This document shows positions 17,901 to 28,766 of a stretch of 64,000 nt of DNA, piece by piece. A model generated the notes under the pieces. That model did no database searches and was not told the origin of the DNA. It saw nothing but the letters and a program-made list of their open reading frames with translations. Origin of the DNA: Palaemon carinicauda (Eukaryota > Arthropoda > Malacostraca > Decapoda > Palaemonidae); contig NC_090744.1 of assembly GCF_036898095.1 (NCBI RefSeq), positions 11,429,213 to 11,493,212 on the forward strand, written 5' to 3'. How positions within the stretch are numbered: the stretch's first letter is position 1; every line of letters starts with the position of its first letter. A program made the translations under genes and the position numbers.

Positions 17901-20117
17901 AAGTTCCTTTTTCTGTCCATCTTCCATAGTCCAAATCCTTGATCGTTCCAACTGAGTCAGTACTTTATCCTATAATGTAGGCATGTACCACTACATCGAA
18001 GGATATTTCCTCCTCAAAACAAAGTTCCTTTTTATGTCCATCTTCCACAGTCCAAATCCTTGATCGTTCCAACTGAGTCAGTACTTTATCCTATAATGTA
18101 GGCATGTACCACTACATCAAAGGATATTTCCTCCTCAAAACAAAGTTCCTTTTTCTGTCCATCTTCCATAGTCCAAATCCTTGATCGTTCCAACTGAGTC
18201 AGTACTTTATCCTATAATATAGGCATGTACCACTACATCAAAGGATATTTCCTCCTCAAAAGAAAGTTCCTTTTTCTGTCCATCTTCCATAGTCCAAATC
18301 CTTGATCGTTCCAACTGAGATAGTACTTTATCCTATAATGTAGGCATGTACCACTACATTAAACGATATTTCCTCCTTAAAACAAAGTGCCTTTTTCTGT
18401 CCATCTTCCATAGTCCAAATCCTTGATCGTTCCAACTGAGATAGTACTTTATCCTATAATGTAGGCATGAACCACTACATCAAAGGATATTTCCTCCTCA
18501 AAAGAAAGTTCCTTTTTCTGTCCATCTTCCATAGTCCAAATACCTGGTCCTTCCATCTGAGATAGTACTTTATCCTATAATGTAGGCATGTACCACTACA
18601 TCAAAGGATATTTCCTCCTCAAAACAAAGTTCCTTTTTCTGTCCATCTTCCATAGTCCAAATCCTTGATCGTTCCAACTGAGATAGTACTTTATCCTATA
18701 ATGTAGGCATGTACCACTACATTAAACGATAATTCCTCCTTAAAACAAAGTGCCTTTTTCTGTCCATCTTCCATAGTCCAAATCCTTGATCGTTCCAACT
18801 GAGATAGTACTTTATCCTATAATGTAGGCATGTACCACTACATCAAAGGATATTTCCTCCTTAAAACAAAGTGCCTTTTTCTGTCCATCTTCCATAGTTC
18901 AAATACCTGGTCCTTCCATCTGAGATAGTACTTTATCCTATAATGTAGGCATGTACCACTACATCAAAGGATATTTCCTCCTCAAAACAAAGTTCCTTTT
19001 TCTGTCCATCTTCCATAGTCCAAATCCTTGATCGTTCCAACTGAGATAGTACTTTATCCTATAATGTAGGCATGTACCACTACATTAAACGATATTTCCT
19101 CCTTAAAACAAAGTGCCTTTTTCTGTCCATCTTCCATAGTCCAAATCCTTGATCGTTCCAACTGAGATAGTACTTTATCCTATAATGTAGGCATGTACCA
19201 CTACATCAAAGGATATTTCCTCCTCAAAAGAAAGTTCCTTTTTCTGTCCATCTTCCATAGTCCAAATACCTGGTCCTTCCATCTGAGATAGTACTTTATC
19301 CTATAATGTAGGCATGTACCACTACATCAAAGGATATTTCCTCCTCAAAACAAAGTTCCTTTTTCTGTCCATCTTCCATAGTCCAAATCCTTGATCGTTC
19401 CAACTGAGATAGTACTTTATCCTATAATGTAGGCATGTACCACTACATCAAAGGATATTTCCTCCTTAAAACAAAGTGCCTTTTTCTGTCCATCTTCCAT
19501 AGTTCAAATACCTGGTCCTTCCATCTGAGATAGTACTTTATCCTATAATGTAGGCATGTACCACTACATCAAAGGATATTTCCTCCTCAAAAGAAAGTTC
19601 CTTTTTTCTGTCCATCTTCCATAGTCCAAATCCTTGATCGTTCTAACTGAGATAGTACTTTATCCTATAATGTAGGCATGTACCGCTAAATCAAAGGATA
19701 TTTCCTCCTCAAAACAAAGTGCCCTTTTCTGTCCATCTTCCATAGTCCAAATACTTGATCGTTCCAACTGAGACAGTACTTTATCCTATAATGTAGGCAT
19801 GTACCACTACATCAAAGGATATTTCCTCCTCAAAACAAAGTTCCTTTTTCTGTCCATCTTCCATAGTCCAAATCCTTGATCGTTCCAACTGAGTTAGTAC
19901 TTTATCCTATAATGTAGGCATGTACCACTACATCAAAGGATATTTCCTCCTCAAAACAAAGTGCCTTTTTCTGTCCATCTTCCATAGTCCAAATCCTTGA
20001 TCGTTCCAACTGAGTTAGTACTTTATCCTATAATGTAGGCATGTACCACTACATCAAAGGATATTTCCTCTTCAAAACAAAATTCCTTTTTCTGTCCATC
20101 TTCCTAAGTCCATAGTT
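14910..20117. repeat. 121-bp satellite array, about 43 monomers
   Basis: The landmark GATCGTTCCAACTGAG recurs every 121 bp (14916, 15037, 15158 and onward). Monomers fall into types. One has GGCATGTACC, ACATCAAAGG and CTCCTCAAAAC. A second has GGCGTGTACC, ACATTAAAGG and CTCCACAAAAC. A third has TACCTGGTCCTTCCATCTGA at the start, and others carry CTCCTTAAAACAAAGTGCC. Types alternate in blocks rather than at random. The array has no ORF and grades directly into a T-rich minisatellite at its right end. Confidence 0.95.
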
Positions 20118-21172
20118 TTGTTTTTTTTTTTTTGTATTTATTTTAGGTTTTTTTTTTTTTTTGCTGTCTCTCTTCCTCCTCTTGCTGCTGTTCCTTTTCT
20201 TTTTTTTTATATTGATTTTTTTTTTTTTAGGTTTTTTGTTTTTTTCTGCTGCTTTTCTTCCTCCTTCTCTTCCTCCTCTTGCTGCTGCTCCTTTTTCTTT
20301 TTTTTTCTTTTTTTTTAGCTGCTTCTCCTCCTCTTTTTCCCTCTCCTCTTGATGCTGCTCCTTTTTTTTCTTTCTTTTTGTATTTTATTTAGTTTTTTTT
20401 TTTTTGCTGCTTCTCCTCCTCTTTCTCTTCCTCCTCTTACTGCTGCTCCTTTATTTTTTTTTATATATTTTTTTTTAGGTTTTTTTTTTTTTGCTGCTTC
20501 TCCTCCTCCTTCTCTTCCTCTTTTTGCTGCTGCCCCTTTTTTTTTTTTTTTTTTTTTTGTATTTTTTTAGGTTTTTTTTTGCTGCTTCTCCTCCTCCTTC
20601 TCTTCTTCTTCTAGCTGCTGCTCCTTTATTTTCTTTTTTTTAATTTTTTAATTTTTTTTTAGGTTTTTTATTTTGCTACTTCTCCTCCTCCTTCTATTCC
20701 TCTTCTTGCTGTTGCTCCTTTTTTTTTTATTTATGTATTTTTTTTTTTTTTGCTGCTTCTCCTCCTCCTTCTCTTCCTCCTCTTGCTGCTGCTCCTTTTT
20801 TTTTATTTATGTATTTTTTTTAGGTTTTTTTTTTGCTGCTTCTCCTCCTCCTTCTCTTCCTCCTCTTGCTGCTGCTCCTTTTTTTTTATTTTTTTTTATT
20901 TTTTTATTTTTTTTAGGTTTTTTTTTTTGCTGCTTCTCCTCCTCCTTCTCTTCCTCCTCTTGCTGCTGCTCCTTTTTTTATTCTTTTTTTTTTATTTTTT
21001 TTATTTTTTTAGGTTTTTTTTTTGCTGGTTCTCCCCCTCCTTCTCTTCCTCTTCTTGCTGCTGCTCCTTTTTTTTTATTTATGTATTTTTTTTAGTTTTT
21101 TTTTTTGCTGTTCTCCTCCTCCTTCTCTTCCTCCTCTTGCTGCTGCTCCTTTTTTTTTTGGGGGGGGGGGGG
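20118..21172. repeat. Polypyrimidine minisatellite, about 100-bp unit
   Basis: About ten copies of a unit made of TTTTTAGG, a T run, GCTGCTTCTCCTCC, TTCTCTTCCTCCTC, TTGCTGCTGCTCC and another T run. The T runs vary in length. One strand is almost pure pyrimidine. It closes with a G run at about 21160-21173. Open frames of Leu/Phe/Ser type here are artefacts. Confidence 0.85.
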
Positions 21173-21359
21173 GGTTGTATTCAAGCCGAATAGTTTCAGG
21201 TGTCCTTTCCAATGAAACTGATGTCCTGAACCTGTCCAGAATGGGTGAAGCACAAAACTTAACAAAAAGATTATTCCTTTCCAAACAAAACTAAACAGAA
21301 AAAAAAAATCCTTTCCAAATAAAATCAAACAAAACTTGTATTCCCTTTTCCCTATAATT
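21173..21359. repeat. Linker block of the super-repeat, copy 1
   Basis: The block TCAAGCCGAATAGTTTC to CCAAACAAAACTAAACAG reappears at about 24845-25020 and 26293-26465. It joins the polypyrimidine block to the T-rich satellite and so marks the right end of each super-repeat stage. Confidence 0.85.
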
Positions 21360-23705
21360 TTTTTTTTTTTTTTTTTTTGGTGGCGATATTATAATCACAT
21401 TTTTTTATATTTTTTATTTTTTTTGGTGGCGATATTATAATCACCTTTTTTTATATTTTTTATTTTTTTTGGTGGCGATATTATAATCACCATTTTTTTG
21501 TTTTTGTTTTTTTTAGCGGCGATATTATAATCACCATTTTTTTTTTTTGGTGGCGATATTATAATCACCATTTTTTTTTTTTGGTGGCGATATTATAATC
21601 ACCATTTTTTTGTTTTTTAATTTTTTTTGGTGGCGATATTATAATCACCATTTTTTTTTGGGTGGCGATATTATAATCACCATTTTTATTTTTTTTTTTT
21701 TTGGTGGCGATATAATCACCATTTTTATTTTTTTTTTTTGGTGGCGATATTATAATCACCAATTTTTTGTTTTTTATTTTTTTTGGTGGCGATATTATAA
21801 TCACCATTTTTATTTTTTTTTTTTTTTGGTGGCGATATTATAATCACCATTGTTATTTTTTTTTTTTTTTTGGTGGCGATATTATAATCACCATTTTTAT
21901 TTTTTTTTTTTGGTGGCGATATTATAATCACCATTTTTATTTTTTTTTTTTTGGTGGCGATATTATAATCACCATTTTTATTTTTTTTTTTTTTTGGTGG
22001 CGATATTATAATCACCATTGTTATTTTTTTTTTTTTGGTGGCGATATTATAATCACCAATTTTTTGTTTTTTATTTTTTCTTGGTGGCGATATTATAATC
22101 ACCCTTTTTTTGTTTTTGTTTTTTTTAGTGGCGATATTATAATCACCATTTTTTTTTTTTTTGGTGGCGATATTATAATCACCATTTTTTTTGGTGGCGA
22201 TATTATAATCACCATTTTTTTTTTTTTTTTTTTTTTGGTGGCGATATTATAATCACCATTTTTTTGTTTTTTATTTTTTTTGGTGGCGATATTATAATCA
22301 CCATTTTTATTTTTTTTTTTTTGTGGCGATATTATAATCACCATTATTATTATTTTTTTTTTTGGTGGCGATATTATAATCACCATTTTTTTTTTTTTTT
22401 TTTTTGGTGGCGATATTATAATCACCATTTTTTTGTTTTTTAATTTTTTTTGGTGGCGATATTATAATCACCATTTTTTTGTTTTTTAATTTATTTTGGT
22501 GGCGATATTATAATCACCATTTTTTTGTTTTTTATTTTTTTTGGTGGCGATATTATAATCACCATTTTTTTGTTTTTTATTTTTTTTGGTGGCGATATTA
22601 TAATCACCATTTTTTTTTTGGTGGCGATATTATAATCACCATTTTTATTTTTTTTTTTTTTGGTGGCGATATTATAATCACCATTTTTATTTTTTTTTTT
22701 GGTGGCGATATTATAATCACCATTTTTTTTTTTTTTTTTTTTTTGGTGGCGATATTATAATCACCATTTTTTTTTGGTGGCGATATTATAATCACCATTT
22801 TTATTTTTTTTTTTTTTTGGTGGCGATATTATAATCACCATTTTTATTTATTTTTTTTTTGTGGCGATATTATAATCACCATTTTTTTGTTTTTTATTTT
22901 TTTTGGTGGCGATATTATAATCACCATTTTTATTTTTTTTTTTTTTTTGGTGGCGATATTATAATCACCATTTTTTTGTTTTTAATTTTTTTGGTGGCGA
23001 TATTATAATCACCATTTTTTTGTTTTTTATTTTTTTTTTGGTGGCGATATTATAATCACCATTTTAATTTTTTTTTTTGGTGGCGATATTATAATCACCA
23101 TCTTTTTTTTTTTTTTTTTTTTGGTGGCGATATTATAATCACCATATTTTTGTTTTTAATTTTTTTTGGTGGCGATATTATTATCACCATTTTTTTGTTT
23201 TTTATTTTTTTTGGTGGCGATATTATAATCACCATTTTTATTTTTTTTTTTTTTTGGTGGCGATATTATAATCACCATTTTTTTGTTTTTAATTTTTTTT
23301 GGTGGCGATATTATAATCACCATTTTTTTGTTTTTTATTTTTTTTTTGGTGGCGATATTATAATTACCATTTTAATTTTTTTTTTTTGGTGGCGATATTA
23401 TAATCACCATCTTTTTTTTTTTTTTTTTTTGGTGGCGATATTATAATCACCATATTTTTTTTTTTTTTTTTTTTTGGTGGCGATATTATTATCACCATTT
23501 TTTTGTTTTTTATTTTTTTTGGTGGCGATATTAAAATCACCATTTTTATTTTTTTTTTGGTGGCGATATAATCATCATTTTTTTTTCTTTTAGGTGGTGA
23601 TATTATAATCACCATTATTTTGTTTTTTTGTTGTTTTTGGTGGCGATATTATAATCACCATTTTTTTTTTTTTTTTTGGTGGCGATATTATAAAGACCAT
23701 TTTTT
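21360..23705. repeat. T-rich satellite with GGTGGCGATATT core, array 1
   Basis: Dozens of copies of a 21-base core beginning GGTGGCGATA and ending ATAATCACC, each followed by AT and a T-rich spacer of about 10-25 bases (often containing one G or A). The core is strongly conserved while the spacers vary. The core ends (GGTG and CACC; GAT and ATC) are inverted, making it an imperfect palindrome. Confidence 0.95.
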
Positions 23706-25153
23706 TGTTTATTGTTTTTGTTTTGCTGCTTCTCCTCCTCTTTCTCTTCCTCCTCTGTATGCTGCCTTTTTTTTCATTTTTTTTTTATTTTTTTAGTATT
23801 TTCATTTTTTTTTTTTTTTGCTGCATCTGTTCCTGGTGTTTCTCACGACCCACAGCTGTTGGCAGATTCTGCTCTCTCTCATAACTTATGCTGTTAGCTA
23901 CTATCAATTGTAGCTGCTAATTACTGCTGCTGCTAGCTGCAGTCTCTGCTATTGCTAGCTGTTGTATGCTGCAACGTTGCTTTTGGCTACTAGCTGCTGC
24001 TATTTGCTACTGCAAGCTGCTGTTGCTAGTGCTGCTGCTTGCTGCTGCTACTGCTGCTCTTGCTTGCGGCTGCTGCTGCTGCTTACTGCTGCTTCTGCAG
24101 ACTGCTGCTTCAGCTGCTTTTGCTAGCTGCAGCTGCTGCTACTTTGGTAGCTGCTGCTGCTTTTGCTAGCTGCTGCTGCTTCTGCAGCCTGCTGTAGCTG
24201 CTGCTTGCTTCTGCTGCAGCCGCTCGCTACTGCAACTGTTGCTGCTGCAAGCTGCTGCTGCTAGCACATGCTGCTTGCTGTTGCTCCTAGCTGCTGCTAG
24301 CTGCTTCTGCTAACGTCTGCTGCATACTGCTGCTAACCTCAGCTGCGACTGCTGCTAGCTACTGCTAACCGTTGTTTTCCCATTGCTGCTGGTTCTGCTA
24401 CTGCTGCTAACTTTTGCTAGCTGTTACTATCTTCTGCTCCTGCTATTTGATGCTCCACAGCTGCGAGCTCCTAAAAATTTGGACTGATGAAGGACTACCT
24501 CCAAAAGATGAAGCTTCTCTTCCCAGCCAAAGATGTCTTGATTCAACCTCCAAGAACTTGTGTGCATACTAGAAGAATCCCAGCTTCATCCCTCTGCATA
24601 GCCAGTCTTCTAGATTATGCCCCCAGAACCACCCGAAGGTTGGTATCCAAAGGAATAGATCTAGATATCTGACCATTTGTACACTTGACAAAGGTCCTGT
24701 ACACCCCATCAAGGTACATAGTATACTAAACTCAGCCAGGTTTCTTCCTTCTGCAGCACCAATCCTCCAGATTATTCCAAGCATCGTTAAAGCTGGAAAG
24801 TTAGCCTTGCGTCCTGTAAGGCGGGGGCAGTCTATCCAAGCGTCCTTCAAGCCGAATCGTTTCTGGTGTCTTTTCCAGTGAAACTGATGTCCTGAACCTG
24901 TCCAGAATGGGTGAAACACAAAACTTAACAAAAAGATTATTCCTTTCCAAACAAAACTAAACAGAAAAAAAAAATTCCTTTCCAAAATAAAATCAAACAA
25001 ATTTTATTCCCTTTTTCCTATAAATATTTTTTTTTTTTTGGTGGCGATATTATAATCACCATTTTTTATATTTTTTATTTTTTTGTGGCGATATTATAAT
25101 CACCATTTTTATTTTTTTTTTTTTGGCGGCGATATTATAATCACCATTTTTTT
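23706..25153. repeat. Super-repeat stage, first copy of a 1448-bp tandem duplication
   Basis: It contains, in order, one polypyrimidine unit, a CTG/GCT-rich block (about 23890-24480), a unique-like block with GGACTGATGAAGGACTACCT, the linker block, and a few T-rich satellite units. The same sequence returns 1448 bp later with few differences. CTG-rich frames encoding Leu/Ala/Cys runs are not credible genes. Confidence 0.85.
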
Positions 25154-26469
25154 GTTTATTGTTTTTTTTTTTTTGCTGCTTCTCCTCCTCCTTCTCTTCC
25201 TCCTCTGTCTGTTGCCTTTTTTTTCATTTTTTAAAAATTTTTTTTAGTATTTTCATTTTTTTTTTTTGCTACATCTGTTCCTGGTGTTTCTCACGACCCA
25301 CAGCTGTTGGCATATTCTGCTCTCTCTCATAACTGATGCTGTTAACTACTATCAATTGTAGCTGCTAATTACTGCTGCTGCTAGCTGCAGTCTCTGCTAT
25401 TGCTAGCTGTTGTATGCTGCAACGTTGCTTTCGGCTACTAGCTGCTGCTATTTGCTACTGCAAGCTGCTGTTGCTAGTGCTGCTGCTTGCTGCTGCTACT
25501 GCTGCTCTAGGTTGCAGCTGCTGCTGCTGCTTACTGCTGCTTCTGCAGACTGCTGCTTCAGCTGCTTTTGCTAGCTGCAGCTGCTGCTACTTTGGTAGCT
25601 GCTGCTGCTTTTGCTAGCTGCTGCTGCTTCTGCAGCCTGCTGTAGCTGCTGCTTGCTTCTGCTGCAGCCGCTCGCTACTGCAACTGTTGCTGCTGCAAGC
25701 TGCTGCTGCTAGCACATGCTGCTTGCTGTTGCTCCTAGCTGCTGCTAGCTGCTTCTGCTAACGTCTGCTGCATACTGCTGCTAACCTCAGCTGCGACTGC
25801 TGCTAGCTACTGCTAACCGTTGTTTTCCCATTGCTGCTGGTTCTGCTACTGCTGCTAACTTTTGCTAGCTGTTACTATCTTCTGCTCCTGCTATTTGATG
25901 CTCCACAGCTGCGAGCTCCTAAAAATTTGGACTGATGAAGGACTACCTCCAAAAGATGAAGCTTCTCTTCCCAGCCAAAGATGTCTTGATTCAACCTCCA
26001 AGAACTTGTGTGCATACTAGAAGAATCCCAGCTTCATCCCTCTGCATAGCCAGTCTTCTAGATTATGCTCCCAGAACCACCCGAAGGTTGGTATCCAAAG
26101 GAATAGATCTAGATATCTGACCATTTGTACACTTGACAAAGGTCCTGTACACCCCATCAAGGTACATAGTATACTAAACTCAGCCAGGTTTCTTCCTTCT
26201 GCAGCACCAATCCTCCAGATTATTCCAAGCATCGTTCAAGCTGGAAAGTTAGCCTTGCGTCCTGTAAGCTGGGGGCAGTCTATCCAAGCATCCTTCAAGC
26301 CGAATCGTTTCTGGTGTCTTTTCCAGTGAAACTGATGTCCTGAACCTGTCCAGAATGGGTGAAGCACAAAACAACAAAAAGATTATTCCTTTCCAAACAA
26401 AACTAAACAGAAAAAAAAAATTCCTTTCCAAAATAAAATCAAACAAATTTTATTCCCTTTTTCCTATAA
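25154..26469. repeat. Super-repeat stage, second copy
   Basis: A near-identical copy of 23706-25020 displaced by 1448 bp (for example ATGAAGGACTACCTCCAAAA at 24486 and 25934). Small differences such as CTTGCTTGCGGC against CTAGGTTGCAGC show the copies are recent but separate. The exact period makes assembly collapse or mis-joining possible here. Confidence 0.85.
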
Positions 26470-28030
26470 ATATTTTTTTTTTTGGTGGCGATATTATAAT
26501 CACCATTTTTTATATTTTTTAAATTTTTTTTGGTGGCGATATTATAATCACCATTTTTTTTTTGGTGGCGATATTATAATCACCATTTTTTTTTTTGTGG
26601 CGATATTACAATCACCATTTTTTATATTCTTTATTTTTTTGGTGGCGATATTATAATCACCATTTTTTTGTTTTTTATTTTTTTTGGTGGCGATATTATA
26701 ATCACCATTTTTTTGTTTTTTATTTTTTTTGGTGGTGATATTATAATCACCATTTTTTTTTTGTTGGCGATATTATAATCACCATTTTTTTTTTGGTGGC
26801 GATATTATAATCACCATTTTTATTTTTTTTTTTTTGGTGGTGATATTATAATCACCATTTTTATTTTTTTTTTTTGGTGGCGATATTATAATCACCATTT
26901 TTTTTTTGGTGGCGATATTATAATCACCATTTTTATTTTTTTTTTTTTGGTGGCGATATTATAATCCCCATTTTTATTTTTTTTTTTTTTGTGGCGATAT
27001 TATAATCACCATTTTTATTTTTTTTTTTTTGGTGGCGATATTATAATCACCATTTTTATTTTTTTTTTTTTTGGTGGCGATATTACAATCACCATTTTTA
27101 TTTTTTTTTTTTTTGGTGGCGATATTATAATCACCATTTTTATTTTTTTTTTTTGGTGGCGATATTATATTCACCATTTTTTTTGTTTTTGTTTTTTTTT
27201 TGGTGGCGATATTATAATCACCATTTTTATTTTTTTTTTTTGGTGGCGATATTATAATCACCATTTTTATTTTTTTATTTTTGGTGGCGATATTATAATC
27301 ACCATTTTTTTTTTTTTTTTTTTGGTGGCGATATTATAATCACCATTTTTATTTTTTTTTTTTGGTGGCGATATTATAATCACCATTTTTATTTTTCTTT
27401 TTTTGGTGGCGATATTATAATCACCATTTTTATTTTTTTTTTTTTGGTGGCGATATTATAATCACCATTTTTATTTTTTTTTTTTGGTGGCGATATCATA
27501 ATCACCATTTTTATTTTTTTTTTTTTGTGGCGATATTATAATCACCATTTTTATTTTTTTTTTTTGGTGGCGATATTATAATCACCATTTTTATTATTTT
27601 TTTTTTTTGGTGGCGATATTATAATCACCATTTTTTCGTTTTTTATTTTTTTTGGTGGCGATATTATAATCATCATTTATTTGTTTTTTATTTTTTTTGG
27701 TGGTAATATTATAATCACCATTTTTTTGTTTTTTATTTTTTTTGGTGGCGATATTATAATCACCATTTTTTTGTTTTTTATTTTTTTGGTGGCGATATTA
27801 TAATCATCATTTTTTTGTTTTTTATTTTTTTTGGTGGCGATATTATAATCACCATTTTTTTTGTTTTTTATTTTTTTGGTGGCGATATTATAATCACCAT
27901 TTTTATATTTTTTATTTTTTTTGGTGGCGATATTATAATCATCATTTTTTTGTTTTTTATTTTTTTGGTGGCGATATTATAATCACCATTTTTTTGTTTT
28001 TATTTTTTTGGTGGCGATATCATAATCACC
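26470..28030. repeat. T-rich satellite with GGTGGCGATATT core, array 2
   Basis: The same core and spacer design as array 1, with about 40 units. A run of units in the middle uses a TTTTTATTTTT spacer, while units near both ends use TTTTTTTGTTTTTTATTTT spacers. The array ends abruptly at CACCAGAGGTAGCC. Confidence 0.95.
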
Positions 28031-28157
28031 AGAGGTAGCCCCTTTATACTGAAATAGGTTTCGGCCAACTTCCCTCACTCCAGCTAGCCAAGTACAGCAA
28101 AAGTCAATCGGACTGCTGCTCCAGTGCTGCTAAATAATGCTACTGCTCCACTGTTGC

Positions 28158-28188
<31 letters not shown>

Positions 28189-28680
28189 AGCAGCTTCTGT
28201 TACTGCTGCTATTTTCTAAATATTATTTAAGGTGCTGCTGTTCACCAAACCATAAATGCCACCTTCAAAAAGTTGATGCAGCTTCTTTCCCTCAGCAAAA
28301 TGGTTTTGGCCCAACCTCCAAGAACTAGTCTGCATACTAGAAGAATCCCAGCTTCATCCCTCTGCAGAGCCGGTCTTCTAGATTATTCCCCCAGAACCAC
28401 CCGAAGGTTGGTATCCGAAAGAATAGATCTAGATATCCGACCATTTGTACACTTGACAAAGGTCCTGTACACCCCATCAAGGTACATAGCATACTAAACT
28501 CAGCCAGGTTTCTTCCCTCTGCAGAGCCATCCTTTTCAGTTAGTCCAAGCACCATTTCGGCTGAGGGGTTTAGCCACAAATCCATTGAGGTGGGCAGTTA
28601 TTCTAAACATCCTGAATTTTTTTTTCCAAGTAGTGAACTTAAACTACTTTTTCACAAAAAAATATCCACTTTTTTTAATT
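28031..28680. repeat. Diverged, truncated super-repeat stage
   Basis: A short CTG-rich block (28110-28215) is followed by a diverged copy of the unique-like block (AGAAGAATCCCAGCTTCATC at about 28339, compared with 24570 and 26018). The linker and satellite parts are missing. It separates the satellite domain from the 784-codon gene. Confidence 0.7.
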
Positions 28681-28749
28681 TTCCATTTTGTATTTTTTTT
28701 TAGATTTTTTTTTTAGCATTTTATTATTTTTTTTTTTCAGTTTTTTGTT

Positions 28750-28755
28750 TTTATT
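28750..28755 (-). promoter_or_regulatory. Possible polyadenylation signal
   Basis: AATAAA on the - strand lies about 12 bases after the stop codon of the 784-codon ORF. It sits in A-rich sequence, so chance occurrence is likely, and it is unusually close to the stop. Confidence 0.3.
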
Positions 28756-28766
28756 TTATGGGGCTT

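Noticed and set aside
14910..20117. CRISPR-like regular array
   Set aside because: The whole 121-bp monomer repeats with no unique spacers, and the host is a eukaryote.
21565..23615. Frames encoding GDIIITIF or MVIIISPPKK cycles
   Set aside because: They arise from the T-rich satellite unit and change with spacer length. No fixed frame is kept.
23966..25617. Leu/Ala/Cys-rich frames in the CTG-rich blocks, first thought to be a secreted protein
   Set aside because: Low-complexity CTG/GCT sequence inside a duplicated non-coding module, with no splice or start context.
24487..26120. Two identical 61-codon forward frames starting MKDYLQKMKLLFPAKD
   Set aside because: They lie in the duplicated super-repeat block. 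The third, diverged copy at 28273 does not keep the same start or end, so selection for a protein is not supported.
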